Positions 12,700 through 25,273 of a DNA stretch of 64,000 bases are shown in pieces. The position numbers and the translations under genes are program-made. The stretch comes from Megalobrama amblycephala (lineage: Eukaryota; Chordata; Actinopteri; Cypriniformes; Xenocyprididae). How positions within the stretch are numbered: the stretch's first letter is position 1; each line of letters starts with the position of its first letter. The stretch lies in NCBI RefSeq assembly GCF_018812025.1, contig NC_063049.1, positions 9,305,537 to 9,369,536 on the forward strand, written 5' to 3'. Below the pieces are notes generated by a model that had not been told where the DNA came from, made no database searches, and worked only from the letters and a program-made list of their open reading frames with translations.

Positions 12700-13254
12700 C
12701 TGTCATGAGGTGCCAAAGGTCAAAGGTGAGTGGAGGTCAAAATACAGAAAGGCATGGTGGAGTGTTCTGTGATCAAACCCATGATAATTTATAATATTGA
12801 TAAGACTTAAGATAAGAAGCTGTGCAGGATGATGGGTGGTGTGGAATGACAGTGAGTGAAGTGAACTGGGATTACAGCAGTAAAACAGCCAAACAAACTC
12901 AACGAACACCACCACAACTGTGTCTGTCTCTGTCCAAATGAACACACTATCTGTCCTAAACTGAATGCAAGGCAATAATTCCCTTGTGTTAAGAGAAGTA
13001 CACTTTAGCATATGTATTATGGAAATAATATACTTTTAAGTGTGAACCGAATGTAATTTTTTGCATGTTGAATCCAATTAAATGCAGTTGAAATTTATAT
13101 TTAACGCAATCAGCTGAACTTCAGAGTGCTTTTTGACCAACTTAAGTACATATTTATATGCAATTTCATAATTACTTCTATTGTCTTTGAAATATTGTTA
13201 ATGTTTACTGACGAATGTACTGACAAGCATTTATTATTTATAGTTTACCATTTC

Positions 13255-14411
13255 GGTAACACTTTACTTGAAGGGGTGCGCATAAGACTGACATGACACC
13301 TTCATAATCTTGACATGACACGTGTCATGAATATGAAGGAGGTTTTATGAATGTTTATGACAACTGTCATTAAGTGTCATTCACTCAATTATGTCATTTT
13401 TAATGCAAAGATGACATTGTTTGAGATGTCCGAGTTATGACAACTTGACATAAACCAACACATCATAACCTGTCAGTGTCTTTGTCATGACAACTTGACA
13501 TTAGCAAAACATCATAACCTGTCATAAACATGACATAGCAGATTAATTATCAAACTTAAAAAACTACTTAGCTTTATGGGTTAACATTACATTACATTAT
13601 TTTGGTAACACTTCAGTATAGGGAACACATATATAAACGATAAACTATGACTTTTCCCTCAATAAACTCTTTATTTACTGCTTATTATAGTTAATTGTTA
13701 GATTTAGGTATTGGGTAGGATTAAGAATGTAGAATAAGATCATGCAGAATAAGGCATTAATATGTGCTTTATAAGTACTAATAAATAGCCAATATTTTAG
13801 CCATATGAATGCTAATAGTAATAAGCAACTAGTTAAAAGACCCTAAAATAAAGTGTTACCATTATTTTATAACAGTGTCATCTTTTTTACGAAATTTGAA
13901 ATTGTCTATTATCTGACCTTCTGTTGGAGGAAACTTAAAAAAACAAAAAACAAAAACAAAAAAAACATGAAATGAAAAATAGTCATGACGCTGTTATAAA
14001 ATTATTTGTCAGAGTATTGTCACTTAATGACATTTTAATGACAAGTTCAATTTGTACCACTGTACTTGAGCTCAAGATACATATTTATGACACTATTATA
14101 ATGGCCTCATGTCAAAACCAACCACATGACAGTTTAATGTAATGTTAACCCATAAAGCTAAATTATGTCAAGTTGTCATGACAAAGACACTGACAGGTTA
14201 TGATGTGTTGGTTTATGTCAAGTTGTCATAACTCGGACATCTCAAACAATGTCATCTTTGCATTAAAAATGACATAACTGAGCAAATGACACTTAATGAC
14301 AGTTGTCATAAACATTCATAAAACCTCCTTCATATTCATGACACGTGTCATGTCATGATTATGAAGGTGTCATGTCAGTCTTATGCACACCCCTTCAAGT
14401 AAAGTGTTACC
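13255..14411. mobile_element. hAT-like foldback element with inverted arms of about 300 bp
   Basis: The ends are GGTAACACTTTACTTGAAGG and the inverse CCTTCAAGTAAAGTGTTACC. Arms of about 300 bp (13255-13590 and 14130-14411) are closely inverted, including GACATGACACGTGTCATG and ACCTGTCAGTGTCTTTGTCA. Flanks are ACCATTTC and ATCATTTC, an 8-bp target duplication with one mismatch, as expected for hAT elements. There is no transposase. It is interrupted by 13614-13860. Confidence 0.8.
13614..13860. mobile_element. hAT-like MITE (247 bp) with perfect 8-bp target duplication
   Basis: The termini are GGTAACACTT and AAGTGTTACC, flanked on both sides by ATTATTTT, a perfect 8-bp duplication. The interior (TTAGGTATTGGGTAGGATTA, CATGCAGAATAAGGCATTAA) recurs at 20715-20958 and the end at 29898-29967. 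It lies inside the left half of the larger foldback, so it is the youngest layer. Confidence 0.85.
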
Positions 14412-15798
14412 ATCATTTCTATTGAAACTTGCCATGCATTTAAATATACTTGTATTTACACATTTGTAATGATGAAGTTGCAATTTACGTTTAAAATAAA
14501 TGAACTTTAAATGTAATATTGAAAAACACACTACAGTTAAAATGATAATCAATACTTTACATGTGCTTTAGTATGTTAGTAAACATAAAAATAAGTGTAC
14601 TTCTTTAAAGCACGACAAAAGATTATTAAAAAAATGATTTAAAATTGACTGAAAAGTGATTTATTTCATAGATTTTATATTATCTGTAAGTACAGTTTTT
14701 TAAAAATACACTTTTATGATTTGAAGTACACTTACAAGTGCATATTCCATACAATTACAGTAAGTGCACTTCTTTTTCACAAGGGTTAGTGCACTCCAAA
14801 TCTAAGAAAATATGCACAAAATATTTCCAGTGCTTTTTCAGGTAATATTGCCCACAATTCCTTGCAAATGAAAGCGGAGTAGTAGTGCTTTTTCCCATTT
14901 TTTAATTATAGACAAATGTGAAGGCCATTCCATTTAACTGCATGAATCTTAATGTTAAGTTATACTGAATTTAAAAGTAATGAATTTAGAATTTGATAAC
15001 ATAGCATGTCTTACTACGCAATAAAAAGTATGTACTTTTAGCACATACTTTTAGCGTGTATTATAAATATGTAAACTGGGACGCAGCCTTTGTTTCTATT
15101 TCTGACACGTATCTCATTGGTCCAAAATTCCACATGGAATAAAACATCACATATGTTTTGATTAGCTGTGTTTCTGTTGCTTTAATTCCATACGGTGTTT
15201 ACTGTCCATCTTATTCTTAACACCCAACAGAAGAGATTTATACTCTTATATATAGTGAACTTCCACACTATTAACCAACGAGCAGCTGTTTTGTGTTTAA
15301 TCTTGGCTCTTGCAGCTGGGATTGTCTGGCAGCCGGCGTTAGAACAGTGGAGCGACTCTGACACTGTGTGAAATCTGAGGTTATTTACAGTCAGCGCCCA
15401 GGGCCTTCAAGGGCAGAAAGGCAGAAAAAGAGGGTGAAAGAAAGAGGAGGAGATGAGAGAAAAGGAGATATAGTGGAAATGCAAATGTTTCTGAGCAGAA
15501 CTGAGTAAAGTGAATATGTTCTGCAGTTATTATATTACTCACTCTCATGACATTCAAAACTCATATGACTAAGTTCAAAGACGTTTCTGTTCTTGTTCAT
15601 ACATTGAAAGCAAACAGTGTCTAGAGGATGTCAAGCTCAAAACCAGGCAAGAAAGCACAATGAAAGTAGTCCATATGACTCTGCACAATCATGAATGAGG
15701 TTTGAGGCCAGTCTGTTACTTTAATATTAATATAGGTAATATACAGTAAAATAAACTTTAATTTAACAACAAAAGATGTACATGACTGATGTACATCT

Positions 15799-16092
15799 TG
15801 TCACATGTATGTTCTGTTTTCATTCATTTTTCATTGTGTTTCTAGTTAGCTTCTCAGTTTGTTTAATTAGATTAGTCATCCTCGTTCCCCACCCAACAGA
15901 TGTATTGTGTTTAATTATCTCGTCCCTTTGTTTGCTCTTGTATATAAGCCCTATTTTTTAGCTCCTCATCTTGCATTGTTTAACGTCAGGTTGTACTGTA
16001 TGTTGTGGTTTCCTTCGAGTAAATCTCCTGTTTATTGTTTTCATTATTAGATTAAAGATCTGTTTGAGTACCTCATGAGTCTTCTACAGCAT
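15799..16092 (+). repeat. Possible solo-LTR fragment
   Basis: It begins TGTCACATGTATG and contains a TATATAAG box-like motif followed by a GT-rich stretch and ATTAAAG. The layout resembles the better supported LTR at 37735-37996. No target duplication or clear 3' end was found, so this is tentative. Confidence 0.25.
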
Positions 16093-16704
16093 TATTTCAT
16101 ATTTTTAGGGTATTTTATGGTACTAAATTATATTTATGCAGTAGATATAATCCATTTATTCCCTTTTTGAGCATAAACCTGAAAATGAAATTTCCAACTT
16201 AAACTGTCATAAATCTTGAATGCTTTGGAGCAACAGACTTCAGTTTGGTCTCTTTTTAAAGATGACACTTGGCAGATTATTGCTGAAGTGGAAAAAGTTT
16301 TAAAAAGTGAACTTAAAAAAAAAAAAAAAAAAGTTATAGAATTTTTATTGTTATGAAAAATGCACAAAATTACTATTTTCAATTTTTATATGAAGTGTAT
16401 ATATTTTCCAAAACACATTTTACTTACTTACATTTTAAATCAAAGCCATAAATCTAAAGAAGCTGTGTTACAAATTTGACATTGACATCTTAAAAAATGA
16501 GCTTTCTGTAAGATTTGGTTTGGCCGCAGTACCAAATGCTTCCACTAGATGAAATTCATCTCACATTCATTTCATGACTATTTTTTTCAGGACCATTTAA
16601 ACTTTCTGAATCATGTCTATGTTTTTTTTTTGTTTTGATTTTTTTATCCACATAGCAAGTGCCAAATCCTTTACCAAGTTCCGTACCATTCCGATAAAGT
16701 AAAA

Positions 16705-16708
<4 letters not shown>

Positions 16709-16761
<53 letters not shown>

Positions 16762-16829
16762 CATATATATATATATACATATATGTATATATATAAATAT
16801 ATATAAATGTATATAAATGTATATAAATG
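16709..16829. repeat. (AT)n microsatellite with ATATAAATGT variants
   Basis: Pure TA for about 46 bp, then interrupted copies (ATACATAT) and three repeats of ATATAAATGT. Confidence 0.95.
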
Positions 16830-17686
16830 TAACACTGTTTGGTTAAAAATGTCTGTAGATCACCAGAGGAATAACAGTATTTTACTGTAAAATGACATTA
16901 AATGTAAGGTTAGATCTATTACAGTTTTTCCCCATATACAGTATGGGAACTTACAGGTGTTAATAACAGAAATGTTACTGTCATACTTTTACAGTCTTTT
17001 ACTGTTAAAATCTCAATTTTTTTTTTTTTTTTTACAAAGTTGGAATATAGTGTGTTGAGTTAAAATATGAATATAAATTGTGTGGATTTTTTTCTATGTG
17101 CTTTTTGTAGAGCTTGACAAAAAAAAAAATCTCATTTACTTTCAATGTAAATGACAGCAGCAGAAACATTCTCACAAAACATCTCTTTGAGTGCTAAAGA
17201 AAGAAAATCATCATGTTTGGAACGATATGAGAGTGAGTATTGCCTGAAATATTCCTTTAACAGGATTTATTAACAGCGAAGGTTGCCAAAAAATGATTAT
17301 TTCAAAGCAGTACTGGAACCTGCTCAGTTTTCATGTCAAACTAACGAGGCCAGCGCTGGCTTTATCTACACAGATTGGCTTCAGGACCCTAAAGATATGC
17401 CAGTGAAACAGTTAAAAAGTATGCAAGCATGCAGCCAAAATATTCAGAAGCAAGATTTTATCATCAGCAGCAGAGCAGTAAAGTGCTATAAACAGAAGCA
17501 GCGTGTAAGCATGTCATCTATCAAGATGAATGTAAGATCTGTTCTTTTGTTTTGAAGGCACTGAGCTGTAACAGAAACAGCAGAAGCACGCTGATGATTC
17601 TGGCTCAGGAATAAGACAGGGTTATCAGGATCGCTGGTCTAGTGCACCAGCTGTTCACCAGCAGACTTCACTTGTTAAGAGCACTA

Positions 17687-17830
17687 CTGTTCAGAAGTTT
17701 GGGGTCAGTATATGATTTTTTTTAATGTTTTTGAAAGAAGTCTCTTCTGCTCACCAAGGCTGCATTTATTTGAATATTTTTATGTGGCCTATTCTTTTCA
17801 GCAGCATCTGAAACACCATACATCCTGCTC
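17687..17830 (+). repeat. Left end of the GTTCAAAAGTTTGGGGTCAG repeat
   Basis: It opens CACTACTGTTCAGAAGTTTG and GGGTCAGTATATG, then AGTCTCTTCTGCTCACCAAG. A truncated copy of the family seen at 4600-5002 and 22111-22285; it ends about 90 bp from the exon 5 donor. Confidence 0.6.
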
Positions 17831-17913
17831 TTTTAGCAGATTTTAGAAGACATATAACATCTTAAAAGAGGCCTGTTCTGAGGATATGAAGAAGGGTTAG
17901 TGTGAGTACTGAC

Positions 17914-18159
17914 CTAGCTGTGTGTGAGCCATGAGGTCGGCCAGCACGGTCGCCGCTGAAGCAGAGGTGGTGTTCGTGGCGTGATGGGCTCTTCCTCCGG
18001 GGTGGGATGAGGTGGACGAGGCGGACGATGAGGTGGACGAGCCCTGGATGACTCTGTTAAACCAGTGCTCCACGCTCGGGTGCGCCTGGTACGGAGACGA
18101 GGAGGCGATCCGTCCCTGCCGGCGCAGCGAGCCCTCGTCTTCTGATGCCGAGGAAGTGT
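17914..18159 (-). CDS. dip2a: dip2a exon 5 (acidic/Ser-rich linker)
   Basis: This is the longest visible exon, 246 bp (82 codons, phase 1-1). It starts with the acidic DTSSASEDEGSLRRQGR, then SVEHWFNRVIQ, then the low-complexity run GSSTSSSASSTSSHPGG, and ends in ADLMAHTQL. The acceptor is CTCACAG before ACACTTCC; the donor is CTAG before gtcagt. The Ser/Thr/Ala/His-rich stretch is expected to be disordered and is typical of the region between the DMAP1-binding domain and the adenylate-forming domains; SSTSSSASS is conserved in the family. A complete Tc1-like transposon sits about 225 bp upstream of this acceptor, in the intron and in opposite orientation. Confidence 0.97.
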   Translation of the reverse strand, partial: TLPRHQKTRARCAGRDGSPPRLRTRRTRAWSTGLTESSRARPPHRPPRPPHPTPEEEPITPRTPPLLQRRPCWPTSWLTHS

Positions 18160-18384
18160 CTGTGAGCAAAAGAGAGCGGGACTGATGGTCAGGTGAAGTT
18201 AAGGTATCATACTGACATACAATGGCATCAAAAGATAAAGGACACCTAAATCACAATTACAAATGTCCTAATGTCATACAGAAATGTCACTGGCACTCAA
18301 AGCTCAGTGTCTTTTAATCATGATTTTCTGTGGCTGTATGAAGTCAGTTCTGCTCAAGTTCATAGCAGAGAATCACTTTAACTA

Positions 18385-19982
18385 CAAACCCGATTCCAAA
18401 AAAGTTGGGACACTGTACAAATTGTGAATAAAAAAGGAATGCAATAATTTACAAATCTCATAAACTTATATTTGTTTTATTCACAATAGAATATAGATAA
18501 CATATCAAATGTTGAAAGTGAGACACTTTGAAATGTCATGCCAAATATTGGTTCATTTTGGATTTAATGAGAGCTACACATTCCAAAAAAGTTGGGACAG
18601 GTAGCAGTAGGAGGCCGGAAAAGTTAAATGTACATATAAGGAACAGCTGGAGGACCAATTTGCAACTTATTAGGTCAATTGGCAACATGATTGGGTATAA
18701 AAAGAGCCTCTCAGAGTGGCAGTGTCTCTCAGAAGTCAAGATGGGCAGAGGATCACCAATTCCCCCAATGCTGCGGCAAAAAATAGTGGAGCAAAATCAG
18801 AAAGGAGTTTCTCAGAGAAAAATTGCAAAGAGTGTGAAGTTATCATCATCTACAGTGCATAATATCATCCAAAGATTCAGAGAATCTGGAACAATCTCTG
18901 TGCGTAAGGGTCAAGGCCGGAAAACCATACTGGATGCCTGTGATCTTCGGGCCCTTAGACGGCACTGCATCACATACAGGAATGCTACTGTAATGGAAAT
19001 CACAACATGGGCTCAGGAATACTTCCAGAAAACATTGTCGGTGAACACAATCCACCGTGCCATTCGCCGTTGCCGGCTAAAACTCTATAGGTCAAAAAAG
19101 AAGCCATATCTAAACATGATCCAGAAGCGCAGGCGTTTTCTCTGGGCCAAGGCTCATTTAAAATGGACTGTGGCAAAGTGGAAAACTGTTCTGTGGTCAG
19201 ACAAATCAAAATTTGAAGTTCTTTTTGGAAAACTGGGACGCCATGTCAGACGGACTAAAGAGGACAAGGACAACCCAAGTTGTCGTCAGCCCTCAGTTCA
19301 GAAGCCTGCATCTCTGATGGTATGGGGTCGCATGAGTGCGTGTGGCATGGGCAGCTTACACATCTGGAAAGGCACCATCAATGCTGAAAGGTATATCCAA
19401 GTTCTAGAACAACATATGCTCCCATCCAGACGTCGTCTCTTTCAGGGAAGACCTTGCATTTTCCAACATGACAATGCCAGACCACATACTGCATCAATTA
19501 CAACATCATGGCTGCGTAGAAGAAGGATCCGGGTACTGAAATGGCCAGCCTGCAGACCAGATCTTTCACCCATAGAAAACATTTGGCGCATCATAAAGAG
19601 GAAGATGCGACAAAGAAGACCTAAGACAGTTGAGCAACTAGAAGCCTGTATTAGACAAGAATGGGACAACATTCCTATTCCTAAACATGAGCATCTTGTC
19701 TCCTCAGTCCCCAGACGTTTGCAGACTGTTATAAAAAGAAGAGGGGATGCCACACAGTGGTAAACATGGTCTTGTCCCAACTTTTTTGAGATGTGTTGAT
19801 GCCATGAAATTTAAAATCAACTTATTTTTCCCTTAAAATGATACATTTTCTCAGTTTAAACATTTGATATGTCATCTATGTTGTATTCTGAGTAAAATAT
19901 TGAAATTTGAAACTTCCACATCATTGCATTTGTTTTTATTCACAATTTGTACAGTGTCTCCACTTTTTTGGAATCGGGTTTG
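18385..19982 (+). mobile_element. Complete Tc1-like transposon with IR/DR ends
   Basis: A 1598-bp element flanked by TA on both sides (18383-18384 and 19983-19984). The left end CAAACCCGATTCCAAAAAAG and the inverted right end agree for about 50 bp with two or three mismatches. The core TTCCAAAAAAGTTGGGACA at the left tip recurs inside at about 18580, and its inverse recurs at about 19775 and at the right tip. This gives an inverted-repeat/direct-repeat layout like that of Sleeping Beauty-type elements. It encodes one uninterrupted transposase and lies antisense to dip2a in intron 4. Confidence 0.93.
18741..19763 (+). CDS. Tc1-like transposase, 340 aa, apparently intact
   Basis: The start was chosen at MGRGSPIPPMLRQK because Tc1 transposases are about 340 residues and homology begins there; the frame stays open upstream to 18528. 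Residues 10-60 form a helix-turn-helix (KGVSQRKIAKSVKLSSSTVH) followed by the RKGQGRK linker; a second HTH-like region is at about 70-115 (VNTIHRAIRR). The catalytic triad is complete: D154 in LWSDKS, D244 in FQHDNARPH, E279 in DLSPIENIW, with 34 residues between the last two (DD34E). It would cut and paste the element at TA sites in the nucleus. No stop or frameshift is present. Whether it is active is not known. It resembles the decayed element at 54772-56038 (shared [20 protein letters not shown]). Confidence 0.94.
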   Translation: MGRGSPIPPMLRQKIVEQNQKGVSQRKIAKSVKLSSSTVHNIIQRFRESGTISVRKGQGRKTILDACDLRALRRHCITYRNATVMEITTWAQEYFQKTLSVNTIHRAIRRCRLKLYRSKKKPYLNMIQKRRRFLWAKAHLKWTVAKWKTVLWSDKSKFEVLFGKLGRHVRRTKEDKDNPSCRQPSVQKPASLMVWGRMSACGMGSLHIWKGTINAERYIQVLEQHMLPSRRRLFQGRPCIFQHDNARPHTASITTSWLRRRRIRVLKWPACRPDLSPIENIWRIIKRKMRQRRPKTVEQLEACIRQEWDNIPIPKHEHLVSSVPRRLQTVIKRRGDATQW

Positions 19983-20714
19983 TATTAACCTGATCTAATA
20001 ATGTGTCACATTTCTTTCTGTCTTCATTTTGAACAATATATATTTTTTGTTTTATCATTTCAGGGCTAACAATCTTTTAAATGGAGCTTGAAAAAGGTTT
20101 TATACATCTCTTTAAAAGGAGAGGCTCTGTTCTTTCTTTTGATATATTGCATGTTCATATATTCATACAATATAATATTCTGGGGCCCATGAAAGTTTTG
20201 TAAAAATGATCAAAAACGTTGGTGGTGGCTGGCAACTTAAAAAAAAAAAAAAAAAAAAAAAAAAATGCTGGCAGGTAATAGTTAAATTAAACAAACAAAC
20301 AAGAAGAGTTTTATTCTAGCTTCATGCAGAATTAAAATTTTTTTTTTATCAACAATATGGGTAAATTTCATAAAAAAGCAACATTTTGAGCAAAAAGCTG
20401 ATAAAATCGTGTTTTTTCCAAAGACCACAACGTGCATTAGCAATGCTTCTATAACTTGTTTCTGCTTCTTCTTCTCCTGTGTTTTTAATTAGAGATTTTG
20501 TACTCTTTCAGAAGATGCATTTAGCGCCCTCTACTGTATAACAGTGAAAACATATCAAGCCAGAAAATTCCATCAATGGCGGGGAAATGCAACTTGGTTT
20601 GATATTTTGTCATCTAATGTAATGAATTGCACTACATTTTTAAGTTTGACTTAATCATCCCAATTTTGGGGCCACTGTACTGTAAAAAGTCTTCAAAATA
20701 AAATAATTAACTCT

Positions 20715-20958
20715 TTAGTTTAGGGTCCAATTCTCACTATGAACCAATTGCTTATTAGCATGCATATTACTAGGATATTGGCTGTTTATTAGTACTTATA
20801 AAGCACATATTAATGCCTTATTCTGCATGATCATATTCTACATCCCATAATCCTACCCAATACTAAACAACCTTACAAACTATTAATAAGCAGTAATTAG
20901 GAGTTTCTTGAGGCAAAAGTCATTGTTAATAGTGAGAATTGGACCCTAAACTAAAGTG
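20715..20958. mobile_element. hAT-like MITE, copy related to 13614-13860
   Basis: The inverted ends are TTTAGTTTAGGGTCCAATTC and GAATTGGACCCTAAACTAAA. The interior GCTTATTAGCATGCATATTA and TATTAATGCCTTATTCTGCA matches the inner element of the nest in reverse orientation. The outermost GGTAACACTT tips are degraded or absent. Confidence 0.7.
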
Positions 20959-22110
20959 TGACCTCAAAATCTACCCAAAGCTTCCATCATAAACATCAGG
21001 AGGACTAATATATGATCGTTATGAAAGAGAAAGTAAAGGCGTCTGTTCTCAGTCCAAACCAAAATATGACTTTGATGAGATCTGCTGGGGGAAAATACAT
21101 ATGATGTAATGCTCATGTGGTCAGAATCGGAGCATGTGAGGCCTGCAGTTATGGTAACACGTGACTGCATCATTTCCCTATTATAAATACATTATACAGT
21201 AAATGTTACGCCGTAGAAAATAACAGATGTCCGCCAATTAATGAATAAAATATGTCATATAGCTAAACCATCTGTACTATTTCATGACGCAAACTGTGTG
21301 CTATGGTGTAAAAAAAGTGTATCAACAGTGAAAAAAAACTCAATTAGAAAAGCAAACTCTAATGATCAATAATCCATTAAAACTAATGATCTGCTGCTTG
21401 CTTCTAGTTAATTTACGTTTTATTTGAGGCGTTCTGCAGCAAACAGCTATGACAGATAAGGTATTGTGGGGCTACCAGGGCTTTTAAATGTAAATTATGA
21501 TATTTTATGGTATTAAAAGTAATAGTGCTTATAGTAACATCTCCCTCCACGAGTCACATGATTTGAGGTACAACAGTGTGAAATGAGTTACCATTCCCTA
21601 AAAGTTGCTTTTCAATGTTCATTGTATTATTCTCATCATCAAACACACACTAACAGAGAAAAGACGGACAAAAGGAAAGAGGAAAAGACAAAGGAGAGAG
21701 AGATTGACTGACAAGAAGCCTGTAGGTGGTAGCAGATTAATTTAACATTAATTATGCAATTAATCGCCCACAGGGAGCAATTACTATGGAGCGTGTCCAG
21801 CAAATTAGGAGACAGACACTGAGCAACAAACAGTCATGCATTAAATGTGAAAGGCATTATCCTAATGTGTCTCTCCGAAACAGCCTTCTGATGACGGAAA
21901 ATGATCTACTTCCACTCACGGGTGTCTGATACATGTTATTAACTGAAGACCGCAGTCCTGAACCCTGAACAAACCCACGAACATCACGAACGAAACTCAA
22001 GCTCGGCATCCGTTGTAGTGATGATGATGATGATTTAATGAACAAGGTCCCCCATGATCAATACAATATAAATATCAATATACACAACATCTACTCAGAA
22101 TTCATTAACG

Positions 22111-22285
22111 TATACACTACCGTTCAAAAGTTTGGGGTCAGTAAGGAAATGAATACTTTTATTCAGCAAGGATGCATTAAATTGATCAAAAGTGACAAGA
22201 AATATATTTATGATGTTACAAAAGAATTCCGTTTAACATAAATGCTGTTCTTTTGAATTTTCTATTCATCAAAGATATAGATGAA
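22111..22285 (+). repeat. Terminus of the GTTCAAAAGTTTGGGGTCAG repeat
   Basis: CACTACCGTTCAAAAGTTTG followed by GGGTCAGTAAG, then TTCAGCAAGGATGCATTAAA. This is the inverse of the right end seen at 4600-5002. Truncated near 22285. Confidence 0.65.
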
Positions 22286-23172
22286 GATCAGTCAATTAAC
22301 TCTTGAAAGGAAGGCATGTTTAATGATCTATAAAGAGCAGGCAGAAGAACCTCATAAAAACTAGAACTATTGTAATTCAATTCTCACTCCATGTCCTCAG
22401 GCACTCTGAGAGTAACCTTGACACAGATTCAGAAACAGACAATAGGCATGGTATAGAGTCATGGGAGAAGAAGTGATTTGAGAGAGAAACTGAGACTGAC
22501 GAGGAGGGAAGGAGGAGACCGAAATTAACTGGAATGAGTAGGTGTGTCAAGAAAGACACTGGTGTACTGACAATAACTGCCAACCTGACCTTTTAAACTG
22601 AAATAATTCTTCTGAAACTTCTCTATTAGTTGCTGCGGCAGTGAAGTGTCTGTTTTTGAAATCAGGTCCAGACGCAGCACAGTTTCACAGGACACAACAG
22701 ACTCCTGAATACACTACAGACAACATCAAAAACGGCCAGGAATGTGGGTCAGACAGCATTTTTCAAGCTGGTCAGAACCAGACCGAAGCAGAATCGAATC
22801 AGTCACACTGTAATAAAGCCGCTCTGTTGCCTTAGAATAGGGAAGAGGCTGATCATATCCGTATGATGTCAATGATCCCAAACTCCATTGGTTCTCGCAT
22901 GTCACATGACTGAATGTTTGATTGTATGGTGGTGCAAATGAGATTTGTGAGAGGTAGGATTGAAAGCTAAGATTTAGAGCATTTATAGCATTATATTGTG
23001 TAGCAATTAACAGCATTTTGATTTGTTCCTTACACAAAGATATTGGAATAGTGCACAAGTCATATTGACCTTTACTTTATGGTGCTTTCTGCCCTGTTCT
23101 GGAGCTTGACGACCTGTAGATACTACATACTTTAATATGTAGGGCTCCATGAAATCCGGGTTATTTTTCCCA

Positions 23173-23383
<211 letters not shown>

Positions 23384-25017
23384 ATTAGTGTCAAAAATGG
23401 TGGTAAAGGAAGGTAATATATTGATCCAAAATCTTGCCTACTGTAAATTCTATTTTTATGACCTGTTTCCGTGATTTCATCCATGTTTTCTGCATCACAG
23501 AAATCATAAATAGAAGTCCCAATTTTGTAGGAAAAAAAAAGCATCAATATTCTTCAAAATGTCCTGCAGGTCTGAAGCATAAATGAGTAAATCAAGACAG
23601 ATTTTTCATTTTCGGGCTTCTTTAAAACCCACCTCCAGAATAAAGCGAGAGGGCAAGAGGGGCACCTTTCAGGCCAGATGGGTTATCAGATCATCTCCGG
23701 CAGGGCAATCAGACAGCTTAGCCTCTTTATGTGTGCGTGTGCATTACTGCGTCCATGCAGGGCACAAAAGAATTAGCGGACCATGACCAATTCCCACAGG
23801 GAGCGACCCTGAATGGCTCCCGTTATGCTGATCTGACCCCACCCTTGAACCTTTAATCCTGTTGACCTTTCACTGACTTCATCATTCTGACCCAAGAAGG
23901 ACAGGAGAGTATATCAGGACACCAAAACTCAGAAACTCATTAATGCTAGAAAAACATTGCAATAATGTAATCCATATTGATGGACAAAGCAAAGATGTGG
24001 GGTGAGAGATGAGCTAATCGGACCACAGGATGTAATAATGTGAAGAAATGACAGACATAACGAAATAAACTATACTAAACTATATAACAAAACCAACACA
24101 GATACAAAAACAAAATAACTAATAGGAAAGAGAAATCATAGATTTTAATGCATAGTTCAGTCATGAAACTCTTCTGAGTAGCTGATATTATTTCTGTCCC
24201 TCCTCCTCCCCAGCACCACCTGTCTAGATCAGATGCACCATTCTCCCTACTTTATTCCTTTTTAGTATACTTCAGCAGCTTTGCTCATGGCAAAACTAAT
24301 CCAACATGCACTCTTTTCTTGTCAATAAAATGCTGTTATAATTTCGATTTCGAGAGTTGTCATGATTGCAGTTCTCCAAGACATTAATTGAGATTAAATG
24401 GAGGGCAAATGGAGGTTTCATTCTCCTGCTTCTCAGATTGTTCTCCTGAGGAAAAGAAACCGGTAATCTCACATATATTTCCTACTGAGCTTCAGAAGAG
24501 ATCTTAATAACATCTCAAACTGTGCTCAGATTTGCCAGAATACCAAAGTCTGCCATCAAAGTCAAAGATTTCAATATGAACTCAAATATTTTGCAACAAA
24601 ATCTCCCAAATCGGTCTGCATTAATGCTACCGCTCTACTGTTACTGTACATGTCAACAAGTGTCTTTTTAATTTCTTTGAAGGAATTCAGTTAAAACTTA
24701 AATGACTCAAAATCACATGAGCTATGAAAAAAAAAAAAAAAAAAAATGTGGTCAATCTCTTATACCCCCAAATCAGGGAAAGTCCATTTTGTATTAGCTA
24801 AAGGTTGTTAACTAAATTTGATACTCAAATAGCTAAATATACAGCCAGAGGGTCAGTAAAGCTGGAATTTGTTAAACATCTCCATATGCAGGCATGTGGG
24901 AAGGTGGTCTGGGAACTGAGTGGTCAGAAGCAGTTCTCTTTGTGTAAATAATGAGGCTATTATTCAGAAAACTGTGCATTGTTCTCTCAAGACTCAGAAG
25001 ATCAAAACATCCCCTTC

Positions 25018-25273
25018 TAAAAACCCAGCATTGTTGGTCACCAGAATAAGTTATGTTTTTCATGCTGGGACCAGAATGGGATGCTGGTTGCTGGTTTGCT
25101 GGTCACCAGCATGGAGAGCAGGAGTGACTGTGGACCAGCTACAGCAGCTCAGTTTTGCTTGAGAACAGCATGACTATGCTGCTCCACCAGCTAGACCAGC
25201 ACTAAACCAGCTCTAACCAGCCTGGAACAATGTGGAATTCATGTTGGTGTATGCTGGATTTTTCAGCAGGGCA
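25018..25273. repeat. GCTGGT/ACCAGC-rich interspersed repeat
   Basis: Dense alternating ACCAGC and GCTGGT words, from AAAACCCAGCATTGTTGGTC to GTATGCTGGATTTTTCAGCA. A related but sparser stretch lies at 37470-37620. No coding sense. Confidence 0.6.

Larger units (their letters stand above)
12981..14785. mobile_element. CCCTTGTG-family MITE, copy d, host of a nested pair
   Basis: It starts CCCTTGTGTTAAGAGAAGTA and ends TGCACTTCTTTTTCACAAGG plus G. Removing 13255-14411 leaves a body collinear with copy a (…TTTACCATTTC joined to CTATTGAAACTTG). It is the outermost and hence oldest layer of the nest. Confidence 0.8.
12700..17913. other. dip2a intron 5
   Basis: This 5.2-kb intron holds the three-level transposon nest (12981-14785), a possible LTR fragment (15799-16092), a poly-A at 16316-16332, an AT microsatellite (16709-16829) and a repeat terminus at 17687-17830. 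The stretches 14786-15798 and 16830-17686 show nothing further. Confidence 0.7.

Noticed and set aside
12480..12794. Plus-strand frames of 104 and 75 residues
   Set aside because: They are antisense shadows of the GC-rich dip2a exon 6.
18528..18740. N-terminal extension of the Tc1 transposase to 411 residues
   Set aside because: The extra 71 codons run through the inner terminal repeat and the 5' untranslated part; family length and homology start at 18741.
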